A stretch of 64,000 nucleotides of DNA from Flavobacteriaceae bacterium UBA3611 (GTDB taxonomy: Bacteria > Bacteroidota > Bacteroidia > Flavobacteriales > Flavobacteriaceae): NCBI GenBank assembly GCA_002375495.1, contig DFLU01000005.1, positions 62,001 through 126,000 of the forward strand. The letters run 5' to 3'. A program made the translations under genes and the position numbers. A model generated the notes under the pieces. That model worked only from the letters and a program-made list of their open reading frames with translations. It was not told where the DNA came from and ran no database searches. Below are positions 8,434-18,100 of the stretch, piece after piece (position 1 is the stretch's first letter; the number at the start of each line of letters is the position of its first letter).

Positions 8434-9063
8434 CTATTTACTTAAATTCGTATTAATTCCTTCCAAAGAACCTTCAAACAAAACTACGCTGTTTGCATTC
8501 ATAATTTTATAAGTACTTAATTCTGAGTTACTTACGACTTCAGTACCTTTTAAATTACGAGACGACAAATATACGTTATTATTCGACTCTCCCAACACAA
8601 ACAAAGACTTTTTGTTTTCTAGCCCTAAATTCTTTAAAACCGAAGTAAAATTCTTCGTTTTTGGAGCGTCAAAATTTAAGTCCTCAATCACCACGATTGC
8701 TTTGTCATTTGCCTTTACTGTAAGGGCAGATTTACGAGCCAATCTCTTTAGGTTTTTATTGAGTTTGAAAGAATAACTTCTTGGTCTAGGCCCGAACATA
8801 CGTCCACCACCTTTAAAAAGTCCAGACTTGATACTACCCGCACGGGCCGTACCAGTTCCTTTCTGCTTCTTGATCTTTCTTGTAGAACCTGTAATCTCAG
8901 CACGTTCTTTAGCCTTGTGCGTTCCTTGGCGCTGGTTTGCCAAGTACTGCTTTACATCAAGGTACATTGCGTGATTGTTAGGCTCAATTCCAAACACATC
9001 TTTAGAAAGTTCAACCTTTCTACCTGTGTCTTTTCCGTTTACATCTAATACAGCTACCTTCAT
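8434..9063 (-). CDS. rplD: 50S ribosomal protein L4 (uL4)
   Basis: 209 residues. The extended basic loop that reaches the exit tunnel is visible (KQKGTGTARAGSIKSGLFKG and GGRMFGPRPRSYSFKLNK). The ATG overlaps the rplC stop by one base, so translation is probably coupled. In Escherichia coli L4 represses the S10 operon; no equivalent leader upstream of rpsJ was recognised here. Confidence 0.97.
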   Translation of the reverse strand: MKVAVLDVNGKDTGRKVELSKDVFGIEPNNHAMYLDVKQYLANQRQGTHKAKERAEITGSTRKIKKQKGTGTARAGSIKSGLFKGGGRMFGPRPRSYSFKLNKNLKRLARKSALTVKANDKAIVVIEDLNFDAPKTKNFTSVLKNLGLENKKSLFVLGESNNNVYLSSRNLKGTEVVSNSELSTYKIMNANSVVLFEGSLEGINTNLSK

Positions 9064-9674
9064 TATTTCTGAATCATTACATAAGCGTTTTTGTGTCCTG
9101 GCACACAGCCTTTCACAACAAGTAGGTTCTTTTCAGCAACTACTTTTAACACTCTTAAGTTTTCAACTTTCACCTTTTCGTTCCCCATTTGGCCGGCCAT
9201 ACGCATTCCCTTAAATACTCTCGCAGGATACGATGCTGCCCCAATAGAACCTGGTGCTCTTAAACGGTTGTGCTGACCGTGGGTAGCTTGACCCACACCG
9301 CCGAAACCGTGACGCTTTACTACCCCTTGGAACCCTTTTCCTTTGCTAGTTCCAGAAATATCTACGAACTCACCTTCTACAAAGTGTTCTACAGTGATAG
9401 TATCACCTAATTTATACTCCTCTTCAAATCCTTGGAACTCGGCGACTTTTCGTTTTGCAACAGTTCCTGCTTTTTTGGCGTGGCCTTCAGCAGCTTTTGT
9501 TGCAGTCTTCTTGTCATCGAAACCAAGTTGAAGAGCTTCATACCCGTCAACCTCAGTGGTTCTGACTTGGGTAACAACACAGGGCCCACACTCTATAACG
9601 GTACACGGCATATTCTTACCGTTCTCGTCAAAGATGCTGGTCATCCCTATCTTTCTTCCAATTAACCCAGACAT
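9063..9674 (-). CDS. rplC: 50S ribosomal protein L3 (uL3)
   Basis: 203 residues if started at the ATG at 9672-9674, giving MSGLIGRKIGMTSIF, the conserved L3 N-terminus. An in-frame ATG at 9716 would add 14 residues (MPKIGALLINKLIN) not expected in the family, so I prefer the shorter form. The loop FVDISGTSKGKGFQGVVKRH that reaches toward the peptidyl transferase centre is intact. A 185-bp spacer with two hairpins separates it from rpsJ. Confidence 0.95.
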   Translation of the reverse strand: MSGLIGRKIGMTSIFDENGKNMPCTVIECGPCVVTQVRTTEVDGYEALQLGFDDKKTATKAAEGHAKKAGTVAKRKVAEFQGFEEEYKLGDTITVEHFVEGEFVDISGTSKGKGFQGVVKRHGFGGVGQATHGQHNRLRAPGSIGAASYPARVFKGMRMAGQMGNEKVKVENLRVLKVVAEKNLLVVKGCVPGHKNAYVMIQK

Positions 9675-9734
9675 ATTTATCAATTTATTTATTAATAATG
9701 CGCCGATTTTCGGCATTGTTTATTTAAAACTAAA

Positions 9735-9759
9735 CGGGGTCAAAATAAATTCGACCCCG
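9735..9759 (-). other. Hairpin in the rpsJ-rplC spacer, next to rplC
   Basis: A perfect 7-bp inverted repeat CGGGGTC / GACCCCG with an 11-base AT-rich loop. In the transcript of the ribosomal operon it lies about 60 bases before the rplC start. It is followed by a T-rich but interrupted stretch, so it could be a weak terminator or attenuator, a processing site, or a structured ribosomal-protein-binding leader. The sequence alone does not decide. Confidence 0.5.
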
Positions 9760-9819
9760 AATATTACTTTGTTTTCCGTTTTTCCCCAACCATCGTTGAG
9801 GACATTTCTTTCTTTACCA

Positions 9820-9842
9820 CATCCCGAAGCAAGTTCGGGATG
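9820..9842. repeat. REP-like palindrome in the rpsJ-rplC spacer
   Basis: A 9-bp perfect stem, CATCCCGAA / TTCGGGATG, with a 5-base loop. Short palindromes of this ATCCCGAA type are, to my knowledge, dispersed between genes in many flavobacterial genomes. Here one lies inside the ribosomal operon, 18 bp downstream of the rpsJ stop. No U-tract follows in the transcript, so it does not look like a terminator. Confidence 0.55.
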
Positions 9843-9859
9843 GAAATTAAAGTTTATAA

Positions 9860-10165
9860 CTAAACTTTAATTTCCACTTCTACTCCACTTGGCAACTCTA
9901 ATTTCATTAGAGCGTCAATTGTTTTTGAAGAAGAGCTGTAGATATCCAACAATCTCTTGTAAGAACTTAGTTGGAATTGTTCTCTACTCTTCTTGTTTAC
10001 GTGCGGAGAACGCAATACGGTAAAGATTTTTTTATGTGTCGGTAAAGGGATTGGCCCTGTAACTACAGCACCAGTACTCTTTACGGTCTTTACGATTTTT
10101 TCAGCAGATTTGTCCACTAAACTATGATCGTACGATTTTAATTTAATTCTTATTTTTTGACTCAT
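9860..10165 (-). CDS. rpsJ: 30S ribosomal protein S10 (uS10, NusE)
   Basis: 101 residues with the S10 signature VVTGPIPLPTHKKIFTVLRS. Besides its ribosomal role S10 links NusG and RNA polymerase during transcription-translation coupling. It follows fusA by 10 bp; in Escherichia coli tufA would separate these operons, here it is absent. Confidence 0.98.
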   Translation of the reverse strand: MSQKIRIKLKSYDHSLVDKSAEKIVKTVKSTGAVVTGPIPLPTHKKIFTVLRSPHVNKKSREQFQLSSYKRLLDIYSSSSKTIDALMKLELPSGVEVEIKV

Positions 10166-10175
10166 TGCTGAAATA

Positions 10176-12308
10176 TTATGCGTTAGCGGTTCCTCTTGCT
10201 GCAGCTATTACTTCTTCTGAAATATTAGAAGGAGTTTCTGCGTAATGTGAAAATTCCATGGTTGATGTTGCACGACCTGATGAAAGGGTACGCAACGTAG
10301 TTACATATCCGAACATTTCAGAAAGTGGCACTGTAGCTTTTACAGTTTTAGCACCAGCTCTATCGCCCATATCACTTACTTGGCCACGACGACGGTTTAA
10401 GTCACCTACAATGTCACCCATGTTTTCTTCAGGAGTAATTACCTCCAGTTTCATGATAGGCTCCATAATTACTGCTTTCGCAGCTTTTGCAGCATTCTTA
10501 AATCCTAGTTTCGCAGCAAGCTCAAACGAAAGTTGATCTGAATCGACATCGTGGTACGAACCATCCGTCAATGTAACTTTCATAGAGTCTACCTCATATC
10601 CTGCCAACGGTCCATTCACCATTGCCATTTTGAATCCTTTTTCTACTGAAGGGATAAATTCTTTAGGAACGTTACCACCTTTAATAGCAGATTCGAACAC
10701 CAATCCTTCGGCACCTTCTTCTGCTGGCTCTAATGTAAATACGATATCAGCAAATTTACCACGACCACCAGATTGCTTTTTGTACACTTCTCTGTGTTCT
10801 GCCTTTCTTGTAATCGCTTCTTTGTACTCTACTTGTGGTTGTCCTTGGTTTACTTCAACCTTGAACTCACGTCTCAATCGATCTACAATAATATCTAAGT
10901 GAAGCTCACCCATACCAGAAATAATGGTTTGGCCAGATGCCTCATCAGTACGTACTGTAAATGTTGGATCTTCTTCAGCAAGTTTTCCTAAAGCCATACC
11001 CAACTTATCAACATCTGCCTTCGTCTTGGGCTCAACCGCGATACCAATTACGGGATCAGGGAAATCCATAGATTCTAGAACAATTGGATGTTTTTCATCA
11101 GACATGGTATCACCCGTCTTGATGTCTTTAAATCCTACTGCAGCTCCAATATCTCCAGCCTCGATATAATCGATTGCGTTTTGCTTGTTAGAGTGCATTT
11201 GGTAGATACGAGAAATACGTTCTTTCTTTCCAGAACGGTTGTTCAAGATATAAGAACCCGCATCTAAACGACCAGAGTACGCACGGAAGAATGCCAAACG
11301 CCCTACGAAAGGATCGGTAGCAATCTTAAATGCCAATGCAGAAAATGGTGCAGTTACATCAGGCTTACGAATCTCTTCTTTTTCAGTATCTGGATTTACA
11401 CCCACAATACCTTCTTTATCTACTGGAGAAGGCAAGTAACGACAAACAGCGTCCAATAAGAATTGAACACCTTTGTTTTTAAATGCAGACCCACAGATCA
11501 TCGGAATAATAGCCATATCCATTACAGCAGCGCGAAGTGCAGCATGCACCTCTTCTTCTGTAATAGAATCTTCATCTTCCATAAATTTCTCTAAAAGGTT
11601 CTCGTCATACGTAGCAACCTCTTCAATAAGCATCGCTCTGTATTTACGAGCTTCTGCTTTCATATCTTCAGGAATCTCGATTACATCGAAAGTAGCACCT
11701 TGTGTTTCGTCGTGCCATACAATTGCACGGTTCTTTACAAGGTCAATAATTCCTTTAAAGTCCATCTCATCACCAATGTTCAATACAATTGGCACAGCGT
11801 TAGACTTCAACATATCTTTTACCTGTTGGCATACACCCAAGAAGTTTGAACCCTGACGGTCCATCTTGTTCACAAAACCAATACGTGGTACTTTATAATT
11901 ATCTGCAAGCCTCCAGTTTGTTTCAGACTGTGGCTCAACACCATCTACCGCACTAAATAAGAATACCAAACCATCTAACACACGCAACGAACGGTTCACC
12001 TCTACGGTAAAATCTACGTGACCAGGAGTGTCAATGATATTAAAGTGGTAATCTTTTGTTTCAGGAGTAGGTTCTGCATTCTCTAATGGAAATCTCCAGG
12101 TACAAGTAGTAGCAGCAGAAGTAATGGTGATACCACGCTCCTGTTCTTGCTCCATCCAGTCCATCGTTGCCGCACCATCGTGAACTTCACCAATTTTGTG
12201 ACTCACTCCGGTATAATAAAGAATACGCTCTGTAGTTGTGGTCTTACCAGCATCAATATGCGCAGCAATCCCTATATTTCTTGTAAATTTTAAATCTCTT
12301 TGTGCCAT
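10176..12308 (-). CDS. fusA: Translation elongation factor G
   Basis: 710 residues. The GTPase domain has G1 AHIDAGKTTTTERIL, G3 DTPGHVDF and G4 NKMD, followed by the EF-Tu-like domain II, the EF-G domain IV segment and the C-terminal EFG_C region with RGQVSDMGDR. EF-G catalyses translocation of tRNA and mRNA on the ribosome. It lies 3 bp after rpsG within the str part of the operon. The length and intact domains fit the canonical translocase rather than a tetracycline-resistance paralogue. Confidence 0.99.
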   Translation of the reverse strand: MAQRDLKFTRNIGIAAHIDAGKTTTTERILYYTGVSHKIGEVHDGAATMDWMEQEQERGITITSAATTCTWRFPLENAEPTPETKDYHFNIIDTPGHVDFTVEVNRSLRVLDGLVFLFSAVDGVEPQSETNWRLADNYKVPRIGFVNKMDRQGSNFLGVCQQVKDMLKSNAVPIVLNIGDEMDFKGIIDLVKNRAIVWHDETQGATFDVIEIPEDMKAEARKYRAMLIEEVATYDENLLEKFMEDEDSITEEEVHAALRAAVMDMAIIPMICGSAFKNKGVQFLLDAVCRYLPSPVDKEGIVGVNPDTEKEEIRKPDVTAPFSALAFKIATDPFVGRLAFFRAYSGRLDAGSYILNNRSGKKERISRIYQMHSNKQNAIDYIEAGDIGAAVGFKDIKTGDTMSDEKHPIVLESMDFPDPVIGIAVEPKTKADVDKLGMALGKLAEEDPTFTVRTDEASGQTIISGMGELHLDIIVDRLRREFKVEVNQGQPQVEYKEAITRKAEHREVYKKQSGGRGKFADIVFTLEPAEEGAEGLVFESAIKGGNVPKEFIPSVEKGFKMAMVNGPLAGYEVDSMKVTLTDGSYHDVDSDQLSFELAAKLGFKNAAKAAKAVIMEPIMKLEVITPEENMGDIVGDLNRRRGQVSDMGDRAGAKTVKATVPLSEMFGYVTTLRTLSSGRATSTMEFSHYAETPSNISEEVIAAARGTANA

Positions 12309-12311
12309 TTT

Positions 12312-12788
12312 TTAGAATCTGAAATGTGAGAATGCTTTGTTTGCTTCAGCCATCTTGTGTGTGTCCGTTCTTTTCTTAACGGCAGCACCTTCTTCTTTAG
12401 CAGCTGCAAGAATCTCTGCCGCTAATTTTTGCGCCATAGATTTTTCATTACGTTTTCTTGCATACCCAATCAACCACTTCATAGCAGTAGAAATTTTACG
12501 GTCTGCACGAATCTGCATAGGTATTTGGAAAGTCGCACCTCCTACACGGCGGCTACGAACTTCTACATGAGGCATAACGTTAGAAAGGGCATCTTTCCAA
12601 AGCTCTAAGCCTGTTTTTTCGTCGTCTGTTTTCTTTTCTTCTACGATATCGATTGCATCGTAAAATACTTTAAAAGCCACCGACTTTTTTCCGTCCCACA
12701 TCATGTTGTTTACAAAACGTGTCACCAATTGGTCATTAAACCTTGGATCCGGTAAAAGCGGTCTTTTCTTGGCTGCTCTTTTTCTCAT
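12312..12788 (-). CDS. rpsG: 30S ribosomal protein S7 (uS7)
   Basis: 158 residues beginning MRKRAAKKRPLLPDPRFNDQ, with the conserved beta-hairpin region RSRRVGGATFQIPMQIRADR. S7 nucleates assembly of the 30S head and, in other bacteria, regulates the str operon. The gap to rpsL is 25 bp. Confidence 0.98.
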   Translation of the reverse strand: MRKRAAKKRPLLPDPRFNDQLVTRFVNNMMWDGKKSVAFKVFYDAIDIVEEKKTDDEKTGLELWKDALSNVMPHVEVRSRRVGGATFQIPMQIRADRKISTAMKWLIGYARKRNEKSMAQKLAAEILAAAKEEGAAVKKRTDTHKMAEANKAFSHFRF

Positions 12789-12813
12789 TTCTTCGTTTTA
12801 AATAAGTTTAAAA

Positions 12814-13188
12814 TTACTTCTTAGGGCGTTTTGCACCGTATTTAGATCTACGTTGTGTTCTACCTGCTACACCAGCGGTGTCTAAGGCTCCACGAACGAT
12901 ATGATATCTAACTCCCGGCAAATCTTTTACCCTTCCGCCTCTAACCAATACTATCGAGTGCTCCTGTAGGTTGTGTCCCTCACCTCCGATGTATGCGTTT
13001 ACCTCTTTACCATTTGTTAACCTAACACGGGCAACTTTACGCATTGCTGAGTTTGGTTTTTTAGGTGTAGTGGTATATACACGCGTACACACACCGCGGC
13101 GTTGCGGGCACGAATCTAGGGCAGCCGATTTACTCTTCTTGGTTATTTTGGCTCTTCCTTTTCGTACTAATTGTGAAATAGTTGGCAT
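12814..13188 (-). CDS. rpsL: 30S ribosomal protein S12 (uS12)
   Basis: 124 residues, first gene of the ribosomal cluster. The decoding loop TPKKPNSAMRKVARVRL has lysine at the position where streptomycin-resistance substitutions occur in other bacteria (KPNS), so it reads as a susceptible-type sequence. The second loop GRVKDLPGVRYHIVRG is also intact. Transcription probably starts about 50 bp upstream at the promoter listed next. Confidence 0.98.
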   Translation of the reverse strand: MPTISQLVRKGRAKITKKSKSAALDSCPQRRGVCTRVYTTTPKKPNSAMRKVARVRLTNGKEVNAYIGGEGHNLQEHSIVLVRGGRVKDLPGVRYHIVRGALDTAGVAGRTQRRSKYGAKRPKK

Positions 13189-13241
13189 AAAATCCTGTTA
13201 TACTTAAATTAATGATATAATTTCCCCACTATTAGGGCGTG

Positions 13242-13272
13242 CAAAGGTAGAATTTTTATTTGATTAATCAAA
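13242..13272 (-). promoter_or_regulatory. Bacteroidota-type promoter of the ribosomal cluster
   Basis: On the minus strand TTTG (13,269-13,272) is followed after exactly 19 bases by TACCTTTG (13,242-13,249). This matches the Bacteroidota primary-sigma consensus TTTG-N19-TAnnTTTG in every specified base. It lies 54 bp upstream of the rpsL start. It is the only strong promoter I see for the 13-kb cluster. Confidence 0.85.
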
Positions 13273-13372
13273 CACCAACTTACTTATTTTACAAACGTTT
13301 TTAATAACCACAGTTAAAGTATATGAAAACTGCTTTCGAAGCGTTAGATTTACGCGCACAAACATCCCTTTT

Positions 13373-15067
13373 TTGAAGTCAGTTTTCTACATCTTTTTAT
13401 ACCTTAATATATATACCCTATTCAGCCATGGGCTGTTGGCACAAAAATTATATCTTGAAATTTCCGCAGAAAAACCCATTAGCGAGACACTGAAAGACTC
13501 TCTATCTACAACAACTGTTTTTAACGACTACAGTTCACTTCAAGAGGAAGCAGAGCGCGTTCCTACTCAACTACAACGTTTCGGTTTTATAGCAGCAGAA
13601 TTAAAGTCGCTTTCAAAAAAAACCGACACTACCTATCATGCGTTTTACAATATGGGCCCGAAGTTTACCTATATTAAGGTAAACCACAATAATGAAATTT
13701 TCAGCAGAAAGCAATTGCAGCGAATTTCAAACGAAGTAACAGACAATTATTTTATTCTCGATTTTGAAACTGCCGAACAAGCACTTCAAGAACTGAACAA
13801 CCTGCAGACTGAAAATGGAAATTCATTTGCACGGCTTCGGCTGGGAAACCTGATCATAGAAAACAATATTGTTATAGCACAGTTGGAAACAGAAGGCGAA
13901 CAAATCAGAACCCTCGATTCGATTGTAGTAAAAGGGTATGAAAAATTTCCGAAGTCATTTCTAAAATATTATGCAGGGCTCAAAAAGGGGAAACCGTTCA
14001 GCAAAACAAAATTGCTCAAGCAAAATACCATAATAGACAACCTCGGATTTGCCTCCACCACCAAATCCCCCGAAATACTTTTCAGAAAAGAAACTACGGT
14101 TGCATATCTCTACCTTGAAAAACAAAACAATAATCTTTTTGACGGCATCCTGGGTTTTGCTACAGATGAAACAACACAACGCCTTCAGTTAAACGGATAC
14201 ATAAATTTAGAACTCAACAACAATCTTAATTTTGGAGAACAACTTATCGTAAACTACAAAGCCGATGGAAATGAGCAGCAAAATTTTAGAGCAAAAGTAA
14301 CAATGCCCTATATTCTGAAATCTCCATTTGGTGTCGGGCTTGAGCTTAAAATTTTTAAAAGGGATAGCACTTTTGTGACCACCGAGCAGTTGGCACAAAT
14401 CTCCTACCAAATCAATCCCATTTCTTCAGTATACGGCGGCTATAAAGGCTATGAAAGCAGTAACTTATTAGATTTGGCAGTTGCCGGGACCGCAGTAGAA
14501 GACTACACATCTAAATTCTTAATAACAGGAGGGACCCTAGTCTTGCCACAAGAATCGGCTTTATTTCCAAAAAAAACAGAATTACAGCTGCAAACCGAAA
14601 TAGGATCCCGTGAAAGCAAGGGGACCAACGAAGACCAGCTTAGGGGGCTTGTTACCATAAACCACATATTCAACCTAAATGCTACGAATGCCATCTACCT
14701 GCAAAACACAACTGGCGCGTTGTTGAGCGACACCTATTTTACCAATGAGTTGTTCCGGTTTGGCGGAATCAATAGTATTCGGGGATTTAACGAAAACAGT
14801 ATAGACGCTTCACTTTATTCAGTACTAAACACTGAATATCGCTATATCTTTAACCAAGGACTTTACCTTCACAGTATCATCGATTTGGGATATTTTGAAA
14901 ATGATATTTTGGAGGTCAAAGAAAAGCTATACAGCTTTGGAATTGGACTGGGCTTACAAACAAGGGGCGGATTATTACGTTTTAATCTTGCAAATGGAAA
15001 TTCTGAGAATCAAGATTTTAGGTTTTCAAACACAAAAATACACCTGAGTCTAACTTCTAGATTTTAG
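13373..15067 (+). CDS. Omp85/BamA-family outer-membrane protein
   Basis: 564 residues. A signal peptide (about residues 1-23, ending LLAQ) precedes a periplasmic region that probably contains two or three POTRA-like domains, and then a beta-barrel. The motif RGFNENS near residue 475 is the (V/I)RGF element of the Omp85 barrel, and the protein ends in the aromatic residue expected of a barrel beta-signal (LSLTSRF). It is shorter than BamA and lacks the full five-POTRA region, so a TamA- or accessory-type role is more likely than the essential BamA. The start at 13,373 is TTG; no in-frame ATG precedes it. The gene stands alone, divergent from the ribosomal operon. Confidence 0.8.
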   Translation: MKSVFYIFLYLNIYTLFSHGLLAQKLYLEISAEKPISETLKDSLSTTTVFNDYSSLQEEAERVPTQLQRFGFIAAELKSLSKKTDTTYHAFYNMGPKFTYIKVNHNNEIFSRKQLQRISNEVTDNYFILDFETAEQALQELNNLQTENGNSFARLRLGNLIIENNIVIAQLETEGEQIRTLDSIVVKGYEKFPKSFLKYYAGLKKGKPFSKTKLLKQNTIIDNLGFASTTKSPEILFRKETTVAYLYLEKQNNNLFDGILGFATDETTQRLQLNGYINLELNNNLNFGEQLIVNYKADGNEQQNFRAKVTMPYILKSPFGVGLELKIFKRDSTFVTTEQLAQISYQINPISSVYGGYKGYESSNLLDLAVAGTAVEDYTSKFLITGGTLVLPQESALFPKKTELQLQTEIGSRESKGTNEDQLRGLVTINHIFNLNATNAIYLQNTTGALLSDTYFTNELFRFGGINSIRGFNENSIDASLYSVLNTEYRYIFNQGLYLHSIIDLGYFENDILEVKEKLYSFGIGLGLQTRGGLLRFNLANGNSENQDFRFSNTKIHLSLTSRF

Positions 15068-15187
15068 GTAATGCTAACAATAGCTTAACAATCAGATTAA
15101 AAAAAAACCAAATTTTAAGTTTAAAAAGTTGTGTAATTAACTTTTTATTGTGATTTTTGGCATTGGCTAATTCAAATAAATTATAAA

Positions 15188-18100
15188 ATGAGAACAAAGT
15201 TTAGTGGAATTTTAACGCTTTTACTGGCGTTAGTAGTGCAACTCACGTTCGCACAAGAAAAAACAATCTCCGGTACGGTGACCGACAATACTGGTTTGCC
15301 CTTACCTGGAGTTAACATTATCGTAAAAGGTACGAGTAATGGAACCCAATCTGATTTTGATGGAAATTACTCCATCTCAGCAAATATGGGCCAAACACTT
15401 GTGTTCAGTTACGTTGGTTTTACAACTGTCGAGCGCGCTGTTGGTGCAGCGAATAGCATTAACGTCCAAATGGAAGAAGATGCAGCCGTACTTGACGAGG
15501 TGATCGTTACAGGTTACGGTATTGCGAGAGAGAAAAAGGCTCTTGGTTATGCTGTAAGTACCTTAGAAGCGGAAGCAGTTGAAAACAAACCTGAATCTGA
15601 TGTAGTACGAACATTAAACGGTAAAGTTGCCGGTGTTCAAATTACAGGTACTGGTGGTGCCACAGGTTCTGGTACCAACTTCATCATTCGTTCTAAGAGT
15701 TCGATTACAGGTAGTAACCAACCTCTTTTTATTGTTGATGGTGTTCCTTTTGACGGTAGTACAAACAACCAGACTGGCTTTGGAGGTGGTAACTCTGTAA
15801 CAAGTAGCCGTTTCTTAGATTTAGATCCTAACAACATTGAAAGTGTTAGCATCTTGAAAGGTCTTAGTGCAGCTGTACTTTACGGTCAGCAAGGTAGAAA
15901 TGGGGTTGTATTGATTACCACGAAGAATGGTAGCGCAAAAAATTTAAATAAGAAATTCGAGGTAACCTTATCACAACAAGTATATACTACTGAGATTTCT
16001 AACCTTCCTGATTACCAAAATGAGTACGGACAAGGTTCTGACAACACTCCTAACCCAGGTTTCGTAGGAAACTGGGGTGGAAGACTTGATGCAGGTCTTA
16101 CCATAGCTCACCCGTACGCGGGACCTTACGGTGGAACTGAATCTAACCCTGGTATTTTCCCTCAATTTAGAGATTTGGAGATTCCATACGTAGCCGCTGA
16201 AAATAACGTAAGTGACTTTTTCAGAACTGGTATTGGTCATGCAACATCTGTGAATGTATCTGGATCTCCAGGAGACGGAGGTAGCCGATACAACCTTAAC
16301 TTTGGTTATACAACAGAAGATGGATATATCCCGAACAACGGATTGACTCGTTACAATATCGGTATGGGTGGTTCTACAAAACTATCTAACAAATTTACTT
16401 TTGACGGTACTGCTAACTTTAGTAGCCTTGAGGTGAACACACCTCCTATTGCAGCGAACAACGCAGCTGGCGCAATTTCTATTTTTACACGTACACTTTT
16501 TATCCCGCGTAACTTAGACTTGGGTAACTTACCATTCGAAAATCCGAATGACAGATCAAGTGTTTACTATCGTGGAGATCAAGAAAACCCATATTGGTTA
16601 TTAAACCATGCTGGTTTAGAGCAGAAAACAAATCGTTTCTACGGTAAGTTATCTGCATCTTACGAAATTTCTGAAAACATCTTGGCATCTTACCGTTTTG
16701 GTTTAGATACGTATACAGAGGAGCAAGAATTCCGTGTTGCAAAAGGAGCAGTTACTGTACCTTACAACACAGGATACTTAAGAACTACTTCTGGTACCAA
16801 CTTTATCTTTGACCACAACTTAAACTTCAGTTTTACGAATATCACGATTACTGATAAATTAGACGGAGACGTTCAAGTAGGTTTCAACGCAAGACGTGAT
16901 GAGTACGAGCAGTTTGGTCTTTCAAGTACAGACCAAGTAGTTTTTGGTTTCTTTAACCACAGAAACTTCTCTGCACAGAACATTAACGACCCTGTAGGTG
17001 GTATATTAGACTTTAGAAGTGAGCGTAACATCTTAGGTGCTTACGGACAAGCTTCTTTCGATTATGACAACGTAGTATACCTTACACTTTCTGCAAGAAA
17101 TGACTGGGGTTCTAACGTTGAGAGAGAAAACAGATCAATTCTATATCCTGGTGTATCGCTTTCGTTCACTCCAACTTCTTTAGACGGTGTGAGCACAAAC
17201 GGAGCTTTAAACTTCTTAAAGTTACGTGCGGCTTACGGTACTTCAGCTCGTTTCCCTGGTTTATACGGAACAAGAGCAGTACTTAATACTGTGGCTAACA
17301 CATTTGTTCAGCCAAACGGAAACACTACAGTAATTAACTCGCTTCCAGCTGGTAGCCCGAACCCTGACTTAAAGCCAGAACTTCAAAAAGAATTTGAAGT
17401 AGGTGTTGAAGCAGAAATGTTCAATAGAAGATTAACACTTGATGCGACTGTTTACAAGCGTATCATTGAAGATCAGATCGTAAACAGGCCTACAAACCCG
17501 TCTACTGGTTTTACAAATATTAATGATAACGTTGCAGAAAGTGAAATTGAAGGTGTTGAATTAGGTGTAGACTTTACACTTTTAAAGACTGATGATTTCG
17601 CTTGGAAATTGAGAAATAACTTCACAGCGTTCGAAAATCAAGTAGTTGATTTAGGTGGTCTTGAAGCATTCCCTTATGCAGGTTTTATTGGATTAGGTAA
17701 CTATGCTTCTGAAGGTGAGCCTTTAGGTGTAATTAAAGGTAGCTATGCTGCTCGTTATGACCCAACAAACCAAACACCAGAAAATCCACTAGGAATAGAG
17801 AATGTAGGTGTTGAAGGTGTGCTTTTAATCAACCCACAAGATGGTAAGATTATTGACAGTGCCAACTTAAGTTTACCTGATGAGACTGTTGGTGATCCGA
17901 ATCCAGACTGGAGAGCAACAACTATCAACTCTTTCTCTTATAAAGGATTAACTCTTTCTGCTCAAGTAGAATATACCCACGGTGGAGATATCTTCTCACA
18001 AACTGCTAGTCAGTACTACAGACGTGGTGTAACTACAGTGAATGTAGATAACAGAGAAGGTAGTTATGTTATTCCAGGAATTTTGGCCAATCCAAACACT

